A model generated the notes under the pieces. The model worked only from the letters and a program-made list of their open reading frames with translations. It did not search any database and was not told where the DNA came from. A stretch of DNA of 64,000 nucleotides from Croceibacterium ferulae. Lineage in GTDB: Bacteria; Pseudomonadota; Alphaproteobacteria; Sphingomonadales; Sphingomonadaceae. Location: assembly GCF_003660445.1 (NCBI RefSeq), contig NZ_QZVQ01000006.1:238350-302349 (forward strand), read 5' to 3'. This document shows, one piece after another, positions 17,208 through 25,838 of this stretch (positions within the stretch are counted from its first letter, which is position 1; each line of letters opens with the position of its first letter). The position numbers were made by a program, and so were the translations under genes.

Positions 17208-18128
17208 ATGGCACGCGAGCAATCGGATACGGACGAAACCCCCGCAACGCGCGCGGTGGACGAGGCGGCGCTGGGCGACCGCAAGTTCTACCGGGCCGAG
17301 CAGGAGGCGGATTTCGCCGACAAGCAGCCGCAGCACACGCCCCAGACCGCGCACCCGGCCTACCGGCTGGCCTTCCGCGATACCGACTTCCTGCTGCGCG
17401 ACGAGCTTCGGCCCGTGCGCTTCCAGCTGGAACTGATGAAGACCGAGATGCTGCTGGACGAGGCGCGTGTCGGCTCGACCCTGGTGATGTACGGTTCCGC
17501 CCGCATCCCGCCGCCCGAAGCGACCGAGATCGCACTGGCCGGCGCCAAGGACCTGCCCGCGGAAGAGCGCGAGGTGGTGGAGCGGCTGGCCGCCAAGGCC
17601 AAGTTCTACACCGAGGCTTATCGCCTGGCGCGGCGCGTGACCGAGCTGTCCATCATCGAGGATGGCCGCCGGCAATTCGTCGTCTGTTCGGGCGGGGGCC
17701 CCTCCATCATGGAAGCGGCCAACAAGGGCGCGTCCGATGCCGGCGGCGAATCGATCGGCCTGAACATCGTGCTGCCGCACGAGCAGGCGCCCAATCCCTA
17801 TGTCACGCCCTACCTGGCGTTCCAGTTCCACTATTTCGCCTTGCGCAAGATGCACTTCCTGCTGCGCGCAAAGGCGGTGGCGGTGTTCCCCGGCGGTTTC
17901 GGCACGTTTGACGAGTTCTTCGAACTGCTGACCCTGATCCAGACCGGCAAGATGAAGCCGATCCCCGTGCTGCTGTTCGGGCGCGAATTCTGGACGCAGG
18001 TGATCGACTTCGATGCGTTGGCGCGCGAAGGGGTGATTTCCCGCAAGGATCTGGACCTGATCACCTGGTGCGAGACGGCCGAAGATGCCTGGGCCAAGAT
18101 CTCCGATTTCTATCGCCTGGACCGCTGA
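17208..18128 (+). CDS. LOG-family (TIGR00730-like) Rossmann-fold protein
   Basis: The 306-residue protein carries the nucleotide-binding signatures of the LOG family: SGGGPSIMEAANKGA at about residue 160 and PGGFGTFDEFFE at about 227. Characterised members are phosphoribohydrolases that remove ribose 5-phosphate from AMP or cytokinin nucleotides, but the bacterial role of the longer form is unsettled. It has about 100 extra N-terminal residues, rich in charge, compared with the short LOG proteins. The start ATG follows GGATCGG. It lies just after the tRNA and is followed by a hairpin. Confidence 0.88.
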   Translation: MAREQSDTDETPATRAVDEAALGDRKFYRAEQEADFADKQPQHTPQTAHPAYRLAFRDTDFLLRDELRPVRFQLELMKTEMLLDEARVGSTLVMYGSARIPPPEATEIALAGAKDLPAEEREVVERLAAKAKFYTEAYRLARRVTELSIIEDGRRQFVVCSGGGPSIMEAANKGASDAGGESIGLNIVLPHEQAPNPYVTPYLAFQFHYFALRKMHFLLRAKAVAVFPGGFGTFDEFFELLTLIQTGKMKPIPVLLFGREFWTQVIDFDALAREGVISRKDLDLITWCETAEDAWAKISDFYRLDR

Positions 18129-18138
18129 TCTTGACCTG

Positions 18139-18168
18139 AAAGCGGCATCCGGCTAAGCGCGCCGCTTT
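18139..18168 (+). terminator. Hairpin after the LOG gene
   Basis: AAAGCGGC and GCCGCTTT form a perfect 8-bp stem with a 14-base loop, ending in TTT. It begins 10 bp after the stop codon. The same stretch holds TTGACC (18131) and TAAGCG (18154) with a 17-bp spacer, which could instead or also be the rpsT promoter. Confidence 0.45.
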
Positions 18169-18260
18169 CCTGCGGGCCATTGGTCTGCTGCGATTCTGTA
18201 ACCCGAACACCATGCTTATCCGGCCCGCGCCCGCGCGCCGGCAGGAACACAAGGACGAAC

Positions 18261-18521
18261 ATGGCCAATACGCCGCAAGCCCGCAAGCGCATCCGTCGCA
18301 ACGAGAACCGTGCAGAGATCAACGGTGCACGCGTCAGCCGCATCCGCAGCTTCGTGAAGAAGGTGGAAACCGCGCTGGCGACCGGCGACCGGGCCGCCGC
18401 CCAGACTGCCCTGCAGCAGGCGCAGCCGGAACTGGCGCGTGGCGTGGCGCGCGGCGTGGTTCACAAGAACACTGCCGCCCGCAAGATGAGCCGGCTGAGC
18501 AAGCGCGTCGCCGCGCTCTGA
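18261..18521 (+). CDS. rpsT: 30S ribosomal protein S20
   Basis: An 86-residue, strongly basic protein that binds 16S rRNA and is required for 30S subunit assembly. The N-terminus [17 protein letters not shown] and the core [14 protein letters not shown] are characteristic of bacterial S20. The start ATG follows AAGGACG with about 5-nt spacing; upstream in-frame codons are not needed. It precedes dnaA, a pairing common in alphaproteobacteria, and ends at a strong terminator. Confidence 0.97.
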   Translation: MANTPQARKRIRRNENRAEINGARVSRIRSFVKKVETALATGDRAAAQTALQQAQPELARGVARGVVHKNTAARKMSRLSKRVAAL

Positions 18522-18583
18522 TCCAGGTGATTCGGCGCCGCGCGGACCCGCGATCGGCGCTGTCACGGAACGGAAATGGAACG

Positions 18584-18612
18584 AGGTCGGTGGGCAACCA
18601 TCGGCCTTTTTT
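18584..18612 (+). terminator. Intrinsic terminator of rpsT
   Basis: GGTCGGTGG pairs with CCATCGGCC (two G-U pairs) over a GCAA tetraloop, followed directly by six T. This is a textbook Rho-independent terminator 63 bp after the rpsT stop codon. Confidence 0.85.
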
Positions 18613-18962
18613 CTTGCGTGGGGCCGGGCCGATCGGCCGCCGCTCCCGACTCCGCACAAATCCGCGATTCGCGTAAGTGTCACACTGAAAACTGTGCAAA
18701 AACAATGCATTGAACGCAGCCCTGCGGCTTTGCAGGTGGTCAATGGCCAATTTTTGCATTTATTTGACCGGGGCCACTTGCCCGTTTCGGCCCTCCCTTC
18801 ATAACAGCGCCACAAGGCCGCAGCGGTGCTGTGGTCTGATCATGGGAATCACTGTTCGGTCCTCCGCCGCTGCATGCGCGGTTTGCGGCGGGGCGAAGCT
18901 GTGCCTCCATTTGACCGGACTCCCGACCTGGGGCCTGAGTGACACAAGGGACGATAGCAGCA
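18613..18962 (+). other. dnaA leader region (about 350 bp, non-coding)
   Basis: No gene is visible here. The middle part is AT-richer than its surroundings. The 9-mer TTTGACCGG occurs twice (near 18766 and 18911) and contains TTGACC, a possible -35 element, but no convincing paired -10 was found. No perfect DnaA box (TTATCCACA) was seen, so there is no support for an origin of replication here. Confidence 0.5.
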
Positions 18963-20444
18963 ATGATCAGGATGGGACCGCAGACGGGCCGTTCCGCACG
19001 GGACGGGGCCGATCGGGCCGCGGCCGGGGGAAATGCGGTGGAGGATGCCGAGACTGTCGCCCTGGCAGCCGACTGGGCCGACATCGTGTCCGGCCTGCGC
19101 AAGGATCTGGGCCACCAGCTGTTCACCCAGTGGATCCGTCCGATCGAGCTGGGGCCGCTGTGCAAGGCCACCGGCACGCTGGACCTGTACCTGCCGACCG
19201 AATTCTCCGCCAACTGGGTGCAGGATCGCCTGCAGGACCGGCTGGCGCTGGCATGGAAGATCGCCCGCGCCGAAGTGCGCACCGTGCGCATCGCCGTGCA
19301 TCCCGGCCGCCGCAAGCCGGTCGACCTGGAACTGCGCACCGGCGATGACGGCCTTGGTCATCGCGCGGCCAACGACGGCCTGCGCATGGTCGAAGGGGCC
19401 GGGGCGGATCCGCTGCCGGCGCCTGTCGGGTTGGATCCCACTCTGACCTTTGCCGCCTTTGTCACCGGCACCGCCAATATCCTGGCGCGCAATGCGGCGG
19501 AGCGGATGGCCGCGGCCGAGCAGCCGCAATTCTCGCCCCTCTACCTCAAGGCCGCGACCGGGCAGGGCAAGACGCACCTGCTGCACGCGATTGGCCATGC
19601 CTTCACCCAGACGCATCCGCGCGGGCGCATCTTCTACTGCTCCGCCGAACGCTTCATGGTGGATTTCGTGCAGGCGCTGAGAAGCGGCGAGATGATCGCC
19701 TTCAAGGGCCGGCTGCGCGGCTTCGACCTGCTGCTGGTGGACGATCTGCAGTTCATCATCGGCAAGGCTTCTGCGCAGGAAGAACTGCTCTACACGATCG
19801 ACGCGCTGCTGGCCGAAGGCAAGCGCCTGGTCTTTGCCGCCGACCGCGCGCCGCAGGCGCTGGACGGTGTGGAGCCGCGGCTGCTGAGCCGGCTGTCCAT
19901 GGGTCTGGTCGCCGACATCCAGCCGGCCGATATCGAGCTGCGCCGCCAGATCCTGCATTCCAAGCTGGCCCGATTTGCGCCGCTCTCCGTACCGGAGGAT
20001 GTGATCGAGTTCCTCAGCCGCACGATCAGCCGCAATGTGCGCGAGCTGGTGGGCGGGCTGCACAAGCTGATCGCCTATGCTCAGCTGACCGGTCAGGAAG
20101 TGTCGCTGCAGCTGGCCGAGGACCAGCTGACCGACATCCTGTCCGCCAATCGCAAGCGCATCACCATCGACGAGATCCAGCGGACGGTGTGCTCCTTCTA
20201 CCGCATCGACCGCAGCGAGATGGCCAGCAAGCGCCGGGCGCGTGCGGTGGTCCGTCCGCGTCAGGTGGCGATGTATCTGGCCAAGGTGCTGACGCCGCGC
20301 TCCTATCCGGAGATCGGCCGCAAGTTCGGCGGGCGCGACCATTCCACCGTGATCCACGCCGTGCGCCTGATCGAGGATCTGCGGCAGCGGGATTCGGAGA
20401 TGGACGGCGATGTGCGCAGCCTGCTGCGCCAGCTGGAAGATTGA
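18963..20444 (+). CDS. dnaA: Chromosomal replication initiator DnaA
   Basis: DnaA binds DnaA boxes at oriC and melts the origin as an ATP-dependent oligomer. The protein is about 493 residues. Domain I lies near the N-terminus (LGHQLFTQWIRPIELG). The AAA+ module has Walker A AATGQGKTHLLHAIG, with the usual first Gly replaced by Ala, and Walker B LLLVDDLQFI. The C-terminal helix-turn-helix ends with the DnaA signature GGRDHSTVIHAVRLIEDL. Start choice is uncertain: ATG 18963, ATG 18972 and GTG 18939 are in frame, and AAGGG at 18946 fits none perfectly. It follows rpsT after a 350-bp leader. Confidence 0.95.
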   Translation: MIRMGPQTGRSARDGADRAAAGGNAVEDAETVALAADWADIVSGLRKDLGHQLFTQWIRPIELGPLCKATGTLDLYLPTEFSANWVQDRLQDRLALAWKIARAEVRTVRIAVHPGRRKPVDLELRTGDDGLGHRAANDGLRMVEGAGADPLPAPVGLDPTLTFAAFVTGTANILARNAAERMAAAEQPQFSPLYLKAATGQGKTHLLHAIGHAFTQTHPRGRIFYCSAERFMVDFVQALRSGEMIAFKGRLRGFDLLLVDDLQFIIGKASAQEELLYTIDALLAEGKRLVFAADRAPQALDGVEPRLLSRLSMGLVADIQPADIELRRQILHSKLARFAPLSVPEDVIEFLSRTISRNVRELVGGLHKLIAYAQLTGQEVSLQLAEDQLTDILSANRKRITIDEIQRTVCSFYRIDRSEMASKRRARAVVRPRQVAMYLAKVLTPRSYPEIGRKFGGRDHSTVIHAVRLIEDLRQRDSEMDGDVRSLLRQLED

Positions 20445-20467
20445 GCGCGTTCGTCTAAAGCAGCCGC

Positions 20468-21217
20468 ATGCTGTCCCCTGATCGCCTGGAGCGCTTCGCG
20501 CGCCATATCGTCCTGCCCGAATTGGGCGGTGTGGGGCAGCAGCGCCTGGCGGATGCGCGCGTGGTGCTGGTCGGGCTGGGCGGGATCGGCAGCCCGGCGC
20601 TGCAATATCTGGCGGGTGCCGGCATCGGCCATCTGCTGCTGGTCGATGACGACCGTGTCGATGCCAGCAACCTTCAGCGCCAGACCATCTATGCCGAACG
20701 CGATATCGGCCATCTGAAGGTCGTCGGCGCCAAGCGCTGGACCACCAATTTCGATGCGGCACTCGATATCCAGCTGAGCGACGAACGGATCAGCGCGGGC
20801 AATGCCGCGGCCCTGGTCGCAGGCGCCGATCTGGTCGTGGACGGGTGCGACAATTTCGCCACCCGCCTGGCCGTGTCGGATGCCTGCGTTGCGGCCGGTG
20901 TCCCGCTGCTCTCCGCCGCCGTAGGCCGGTTCCAGGGGCAGGTGGCGGCCTTCAAGGGCGCACCCTGCTATCGCTGCTTCGTGGGCGATGCCTTCGATGC
21001 CGAGGATTGCGACAGCTGCGCGGCTGACGGCATGCTGGGCGCGATGGCCGGCTGGGTCGGCACCTTCGCCGCCATGCAGGCGGTGCGCATTCTGACCGGC
21101 ACGATGGGCGATCCGCAATGGGGCCGGCTGCACCTGCTGGACGGGCTTGCGCCCGGCATGCGCACCATCACCATCGCCGCCGACCCGGCCTGCTCCGCCT
21201 GCGGGTCAGCGCGCTAG
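20468..21217 (+). CDS. moeB: MoeB/ThiF-family E1-like adenylyltransferase
   Basis: This enzyme adenylates the C-terminal glycine of a ubiquitin-like sulfur carrier (MoaD or ThiS) for molybdopterin or thiamine synthesis. The 249 residues match the usual MoeB length. The nucleotide site LVGLGGIGSPALQYLAGAG is followed by DDDRVDASNLQRQ, and zinc is expected at the CYRC and CSAC pairs. The protein lacks the C-terminal rhodanese domain seen in some relatives. MoeB and ThiF cannot be separated by sequence alone; neither moaD nor thiS is adjacent. It ends in a 12-bp convergent overlap with the sirtuin gene. Confidence 0.9.
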   Translation: MLSPDRLERFARHIVLPELGGVGQQRLADARVVLVGLGGIGSPALQYLAGAGIGHLLLVDDDRVDASNLQRQTIYAERDIGHLKVVGAKRWTTNFDAALDIQLSDERISAGNAAALVAGADLVVDGCDNFATRLAVSDACVAAGVPLLSAAVGRFQGQVAAFKGAPCYRCFVGDAFDAEDCDSCAADGMLGAMAGWVGTFAAMQAVRILTGTMGDPQWGRLHLLDGLAPGMRTITIAADPACSACGSAR

Positions 21218-21907
21218 CACTTCCTCCACCCAGGCCGGCACCAGCGTGCTGGCAGGGCCAAGTCGCGTCTCGTCGAACAGCCGCGATCCCAGCGATCGGT
21301 CGAGATTGAGCTCCAGCGTCCGGGCACCGGCTTCGGCCGCCGCCTGCACGAAGCCTGCCGCCGGATAGACTGCGCCCGAGGTGCCGACCGACACGAACAG
21401 GTCGGCATCGGCCAATGCGGCGAAGATCCGCTCCATTCCGTACGGCATTTCCCCGAACCAGACGATGTCCGGCCGCAGCGCACCTTCGCTGCAGGCGGGG
21501 CAGGGCGGGTTGTCCGACAGCGGCTCCGTCCAGCGATGGCGGGCATCGCAGGCGGTGCACCAGGCGCCCAGCGCCTCGCCATGCATGTGCAGCACGCGGT
21601 GCGCACCGGCGCGTTCGTGCAGATCGTCGATGTTCTGGGTGACGATCAGCAGATCGCCAGTCCAGTCCCGGTCCAGCCGGGCCAATGCATGGTGCGCGGC
21701 GTTGGGTTGGGCGGCGAGCACGCCTGCGCGGCGCATGTCGTAGAAGCGCTGCACCAGCACCGGATCGCGGGCGAAGGCCTCCGGCGTGGCGACATCCTCC
21801 ACCCGGTGTTCCTCCCACAACCCGTCCTCTGCCCGGAAGGTGGCGAGTCCCGATTCGGCGCTGATCCCGGCGCCGGTCAGGATCACGATATTGCGTGTGG
21901 CGTCCAT
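21206..21907 (-). CDS. cobB: NAD-dependent protein deacylase (sirtuin, CobB type)
   Basis: A Sir2-family enzyme that removes acetyl or succinyl groups from lysines using NAD. The roughly 233-residue protein shows the NAD site GAGISAESGLATFR, TQNIDDLHERAG, the catalytic His in HMHGEALG and zinc pairs CTAC and CPAC. The sequence FYDMRRAG provides the Tyr and Arg typical of class III (desuccinylase-type) sirtuins, so it probably acts on acidic acyl groups too. The start is ambiguous: 21907 (MDATRNIVIL) fits the family best; 21916 and 21943 are in frame. It diverges from dapB with almost no space between them. Confidence 0.93.
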   Translation of the reverse strand: MDATRNIVILTGAGISAESGLATFRAEDGLWEEHRVEDVATPEAFARDPVLVQRFYDMRRAGVLAAQPNAAHHALARLDRDWTGDLLIVTQNIDDLHERAGAHRVLHMHGEALGAWCTACDARHRWTEPLSDNPPCPACSEGALRPDIVWFGEMPYGMERIFAALADADLFVSVGTSGAVYPAAGFVQAAAEAGARTLELNLDRSLGSRLFDETRLGPASTLVPAWVEEVLAR

Positions 21908-21942
21908 GCCCCCCATGAAGCACGGCAAAGGGAGACAGGGCA

Positions 21943-22671
21943 ATGGCGCGGATCGGCATCATCGGTAGCGAGGGACGCATGGGGGAAGCGCTGCGACGTG
22001 CCATCGCAGCGGCCGGGTTCGAGCTGGCGGGCGGCGCCGACCGGGGCGACGATCCCGCGCGGCTGGCCGATGGCAGCGATGCGCTGGTCGATTTCTCCGC
22101 CCCGGCCGCGCTGGAGGGGACCATCCATGCCGCCGTCGGCGCGGGCGTGCCGATCCTGATCGGCACCACCGGGCTGGAGGCGGTGCATCATGCGATGATC
22201 GACAGCGCGGCGGGCGCGATCCCCGTATTGCAGACCGGCAACACCTCGCTCGGGGTCACGTTGCTGGCGCATCTGGTGCAGGAGGCGGCGGCGCGGCTGG
22301 GGCCGGACTGGGACGTGGAGGTGCTGGAGATGCACCACCGCATGAAGGTCGATGCCCCCAGCGGCACCGCGCTGCTGCTGGGCGAGGCTGTCGCCACCGG
22401 CCGTGGCATCGTGCTGGCCGACCACAGCGAGCGCGGGCGCGACGGCCAGACCGGCGCACGCGCATCCGGCGCGATCGGCTTCGCATCGCTGCGCGGCGGC
22501 ACCGTCGCGGGCGAGCACAGCGTGACCCTGGCCGGCGAGCAGGAGCGGATCGTGCTGAGCCACATGGCCGAGGACCGCATGATCTTCGCCCATGGTGCGA
22601 TCCGCGCCGCCGCCTGGCTGATCGGCCGCGCGCCAGGCCGCTACACGATGGGGCAGGTGCTGGGTCTGTGA
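21943..22671 (+). CDS. dapB: 4-hydroxy-tetrahydrodipicolinate reductase
   Basis: DapB reduces 4-hydroxy-tetrahydrodipicolinate with NAD(P)H in lysine and diaminopimelate synthesis. The 242-residue protein has the N-terminal dinucleotide fold IGIIGSEGRMGEALRRA and the family signature EMHHRMKVDAPSGTALLLG containing the catalytic His and Lys. GTTGLEA and QTGNTSLGV are also conserved positions. The start follows AAAGGGAGA. The stop overlaps the nth start by 4 bases (GTGA), so the two are translationally coupled. Confidence 0.97.
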   Translation: MARIGIIGSEGRMGEALRRAIAAAGFELAGGADRGDDPARLADGSDALVDFSAPAALEGTIHAAVGAGVPILIGTTGLEAVHHAMIDSAAGAIPVLQTGNTSLGVTLLAHLVQEAAARLGPDWDVEVLEMHHRMKVDAPSGTALLLGEAVATGRGIVLADHSERGRDGQTGARASGAIGFASLRGGTVAGEHSVTLAGEQERIVLSHMAEDRMIFAHGAIRAAAWLIGRAPGRYTMGQVLGL

Positions 22672-23348
22672 CCCGCGAGCAGATCTTCGACTTCTTCCGC
22701 CGCCTGGCGGAGGCCGACCCCGACCCGCAGACCGAGCTGGAATATGGCAACACCTTCCAGCTGCTGGTCGCCGTGGTGCTGAGCGCGCAGGCGACCGATG
22801 CCGGCGTCAACAAGGCGACGCGTGCCCTGTTCGCAGAGGTGAAGACGCCTGGGGACATGCTGGCGCTGGGGGAGGACGGGTTGAAGGCGCATATCCGCAC
22901 GATCGGCCTGTTCAATGCCAAGGCGGCCAATGTGATGATCCTGTCGCAGCAGCTGGTCGACCGCCACGGCGGCGAGGTGCCAGAGACGCTGGACGAGCTG
23001 ACGGCGCTGGCGGGCGTCGGTCGCAAGACCGCCAATGTCGTGCTGAACTGCGCCTTCGGCGCGGAAACCTTCGCGGTCGACACCCATGTGTTCCGCGTGG
23101 GCAACCGCACCGGCCTGGCGCGCGGCAAGACGCCGGAAGCGGTCGAGGCGAAGCTGCACAAGCGCGTGCCGCAGCCTTTCCGCCGCAACGCGCACCACTG
23201 GCTGATCCTGCATGGCCGCTACACCTGCAAGGCACGGCTGCCGGAATGCTGGCGCTGCCCGGTGATCGAGCTGTGCGCGTTCCGCCCCAAGGTGCTGGAA
23301 CGGCCGGCCAGACGCGCCGTTGGCAAGAAGCTGGGGGCTGCTGCCTGA
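22668..23348 (+). CDS. nth: Endonuclease III (DNA glycosylase/AP lyase)
   Basis: Nth removes oxidised pyrimidines and nicks abasic sites in base excision repair. The 226 residues are family length. They include the helix-hairpin-helix LAGVGRKTANVVLN with the catalytic Lys, the Asp in FAVDTHVFRVGNR, and a complete 4Fe-4S loop C-x6-C-x2-C-x5-C in CKARLPECWRCPVIELC. The GTG start overlaps the dapB stop. Confidence 0.97.
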   Translation: MTREQIFDFFRRLAEADPDPQTELEYGNTFQLLVAVVLSAQATDAGVNKATRALFAEVKTPGDMLALGEDGLKAHIRTIGLFNAKAANVMILSQQLVDRHGGEVPETLDELTALAGVGRKTANVVLNCAFGAETFAVDTHVFRVGNRTGLARGKTPEAVEAKLHKRVPQPFRRNAHHWLILHGRYTCKARLPECWRCPVIELCAFRPKVLERPARRAVGKKLGAAA

Positions 23349-23376
23349 GCCGCACCAGCGCCGGAAAGGAATGCCG

Positions 23377-23799
23377 ATGCGTATGCTCGCCCTCTCCCTG
23401 CCGATCCTGCTGCTGTCAGCCTGCGTTTCGAGTGAGGACCGGGCAACGGACACGATCGCGGATGCAGACCAGGTTCCGGCCGCCCGGGTGCTTGGCCCGG
23501 CACAACGCTGTCTGCCGACCAGCCGGATCCAGAACACCCGGGTGCACGGATCGCAGGTGATCGACTTCCTCGCGTTGGGCGGCGAGACGTGGCGCAACAC
23601 CCTGCGCGCCCCTTGCCCCGGCCTCGCCTTCGAGCAGCGCTTCGCTCACGAAACCAGCATTGGCGAGCTGTGCCGCACTGACACGGTCCAGGTGCTGCGA
23701 ACCGGCGGCGGGGGCCTGATCCCCGGCGTCCGGTGTCAGCTGGGCGAGTTCGTGCCTGTGGAGCCGGTCGACGCACGGCGGGACAGCACGCCGGATTGA
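23377..23799 (+). CDS. DUF6491-like lipoprotein
   Basis: A 140-residue exported lipoprotein of unknown function. MRMLALSLPILLLSAC ends in a lipobox (LSAC), so the mature chain begins at the Cys near residue 16. The body resembles the small sphingomonad family DUF6491: RCLPTSRIQNTRVHGSQVID, CPGLAFEQRFAHE, IGELCRTDTVQVL, GVRCQLGEF. It has four further cysteines. ATG 23377 is chosen because GGAAAGGA lies 6 nt upstream; ATG 23371 is too close to that site. Confidence 0.72.
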   Translation: MRMLALSLPILLLSACVSSEDRATDTIADADQVPAARVLGPAQRCLPTSRIQNTRVHGSQVIDFLALGGETWRNTLRAPCPGLAFEQRFAHETSIGELCRTDTVQVLRTGGGGLIPGVRCQLGEFVPVEPVDARRDSTPD

Positions 23800-23858
23800 G
23801 GCGCCCGGCTTGGCCGCGGACCGGATCGGCGCTAAGGGCGGCGGTCTCGATATCGACC

Positions 23859-24869
23859 ATGACCAACAGCGAAACATTCCCGAATGGCGCCGAGCGCCCG
23901 TCCCTGACCGTCGCCGAATCGGCGCGGCTGACCGCGCGCATCACCTGGCTGTCCGTCGGCGTGGGCGGTACCCTGATGCTGCTGAAGGCTGCTGCCTGGT
24001 GGGTCAGCGGCTCCGTCGCGCTGCTGGCCTCGGCCGGCGACTCGGCGCTCGATTTCGTGGCGGCGCTGGTCACCTTCTGGGCGGTGCGCGTGGCCGTGCT
24101 GCCCGCCGATGCGGAACATCGCTACGGCCACGGCAAGGCCGAGGCCTTCGCCAGCCTGCTGCAGGCGGGCCTGGTCTTCGCCTCCGCCGCGCTGATCGGA
24201 CAGCAGGCGGTCCATCGTCTGCTGCACCCGGAAGCCGTGTCGCAGGAGGGGCTGGGTATCGCGGTGATGGGCATCTCCATGCTGCTGACGCTGACGCTGG
24301 TGCGGGCGCAGGCGCTGGTCATCGCCCGCACGCGATCCGTGGCGATCAAGGGCGACCGCGCGCATTACTTGGCCGATCTGGTGTCCAATGCCGCCGCGAT
24401 CGCGGGCCTCGCCCTGGCGCACTGGTCCGGCGATCCGCGCTGGGACGCGGTGGCTGGCCTGCTGGTCGCGCTGTGGCTGGTAAAGGGCGCGGTGGAGGTG
24501 CTGCGTGCCGCGGCGGACGAGCTGCTGGACCGGGAGGTGGAGGATGGCGAGCGCAACGCGCTGCTGCAGCTGGCGCTGGACGATCCGCAGGTACTGGGCG
24601 TGCACCAGTTCCGCTCCCGCCGCGCTGGCCCGACCCTGCATGTCCAGATGCACATGGAGCTGGAACCGGAGCAATCGCTGGCCGAGGCGCACGAGATCGT
24701 CGAAGGGGCCGAGCAGCGCATCCTGGCAGCCTTCCCCGGCACCGACCTGGTGATCCATGCCGATCCGTTCGGCATGTCGGAGGATCACGACCACGATTTC
24801 GACGGGCTGACAGTGGGCCATGCGGCGGACCGCGTGGTCAATCCGAAGGCGCGCCTGCCGCAGGTGTAG
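23859..24869 (+). CDS. Cation diffusion facilitator (FieF/CzcD-type metal exporter)
   Basis: An inner-membrane metal/proton antiporter of 336 residues, probably exporting Zn or Fe. Six transmembrane helices are expected. Transport-site pairs are visible: SAGDSALDFVAAL (Asp-x3-Asp in helix 2) and HYLADLVSNAA (His-x3-Asp in helix 5). HRYGHGKAEA and the cytoplasmic C-terminal domain (VLGVHQFRSRRAGPTLHVQ, HADPFG) are typical. A short His/Asp stretch DHDHDFDG closes the chain. Its 3' end overlaps convergent thiD by 32 bp. Confidence 0.92.
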   Translation: MTNSETFPNGAERPSLTVAESARLTARITWLSVGVGGTLMLLKAAAWWVSGSVALLASAGDSALDFVAALVTFWAVRVAVLPADAEHRYGHGKAEAFASLLQAGLVFASAALIGQQAVHRLLHPEAVSQEGLGIAVMGISMLLTLTLVRAQALVIARTRSVAIKGDRAHYLADLVSNAAAIAGLALAHWSGDPRWDAVAGLLVALWLVKGAVEVLRAAADELLDREVEDGERNALLQLALDDPQVLGVHQFRSRRAGPTLHVQMHMELEPEQSLAEAHEIVEGAEQRILAAFPGTDLVIHADPFGMSEDHDHDFDGLTVGHAADRVVNPKARLPQV

Positions 24870-25611
24870 CGCCGGCGAACAGGCCCAGCGGGCCGTTGCC
24901 GCGGCCCAGCCCCGGCGCGGCCAGCAATCCATTGCGCACGAAGATGCGCGCCTTGCTCACCGCATTCTCCAACGGCAGACCACCGCCCAGCAGCGTGGCG
25001 ATAGCGCTGGCGAGCGTGCAGCCGGTGCCATGCGTATGGCGGGTCTCGATCCGGCCGTCCTGCCAGATGCGTGGGGGCTGGCCGGGGCGGACCAGGCGAT
25101 CCTCCACGATGGCGCCGGGCGCATCGCCGCCCTTGGCCAGATAGGCGATCCCGCGCGCCGCCATGCCCTTGGCTCCGCCTAAGGCGGCAAGCTCGGGCAC
25201 GTTGGGCGTGGTCAGCGTGGCGAGCAGCATCAGCCGTTCGAACGCCTCGATCGTGGCAGAGTCGGCCAGCGCCGCGCCGGTCGTCGCCACCATCACGGGA
25301 TCGAACACGATCGGCAGGCCGCTGCCTTCAAGCCTGTCGGCCACCGCATGGGCGATGGCCGGGCTGCCCAGCATGCCGATCTTCACCGCATCGGCGCCGA
25401 TATCGTCCAGGCAGCTGGCGATCTGCGCCGCCACGAAGGGGGCGGGCACGACCTCGACGCCCTGCACGCCGGTGGTGTTCTGCGCGGTCAGCGCGGTGAT
25501 CGCGCTCATGCCATAGCCGCCCAGCAGCGTGATCGTCTTGAGATCCGCCTGGATGCCCGCGCCGCCGGACGAGTCGGAGCCGGCGATGGTAAGAATACGC
25601 GGCGGTGTCAT
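24838..25611 (-). CDS. thiD: Hydroxymethylpyrimidine/phosphomethylpyrimidine kinase
   Basis: ThiD phosphorylates HMP to HMP-PP for thiamine synthesis. The 257-residue ribokinase-fold protein shows [18 protein letters not shown] at the N-terminus, the metal/substrate region [14 protein letters not shown] and the anion-hole/catalytic motif [12 protein letters not shown]. The ATG overlaps the stop of the DUF1272 gene by 4 bases, so it is the last gene of the glmM operon. No TPP riboswitch was seen. No other thiamine genes are adjacent. Confidence 0.95.
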   Translation of the reverse strand: MTPPRILTIAGSDSSGGAGIQADLKTITLLGGYGMSAITALTAQNTTGVQGVEVVPAPFVAAQIASCLDDIGADAVKIGMLGSPAIAHAVADRLEGSGLPIVFDPVMVATTGAALADSATIEAFERLMLLATLTTPNVPELAALGGAKGMAARGIAYLAKGGDAPGAIVEDRLVRPGQPPRIWQDGRIETRHTHGTGCTLASAIATLLGGGLPLENAVSKARIFVRNGLLAAPGLGRGNGPLGLFAGATPAAGAPSD

Positions 25612-25838
25612 GCCGGATCGTGGCGGCGCTGCGTGGAGGGCGGATGCGCGTCCAGCCAGCGCTTGGCGCGGGTCGGCCGGTCGGTCAGCTCGCCCGCGCA
25701 ATTGGGGCAGCGATCGTCCAGCGCGTCGGCGCACTCCGCGCAGAAGGTGCATTCCAGCGAGCAGATGAAGGCGCCGGGCGCCTGCGGCGGCAGGTCCGTG
25801 CCGCAGCGTTCGCAATCGGGGCGCATCTCCAGGCTCAT
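25608..25838 (-). CDS. DUF1272 zinc-ribbon-like small protein
   Basis: A 76-residue protein with eight cysteines in paired spacing (CERC, CSLEC, CAEC, CPNC), as expected for two zinc knuckles. [14 protein letters not shown] and [15 protein letters not shown] match DUF1272, whose function is unknown. It is joined to both neighbours by ATGA overlaps and sits between glmM and thiD. Confidence 0.85.
   Translation of the reverse strand: MSLEMRPDCERCGTDLPPQAPGAFICSLECTFCAECADALDDRCPNCAGELTDRPTRAKRWLDAHPPSTQRRHDPA

Noticed and set aside
18613..18962. Origin of replication next to dnaA
   Set aside because: No perfect DnaA boxes, no AT-rich unwinding repeats, and in alphaproteobacteria oriC is usually not at dnaA.
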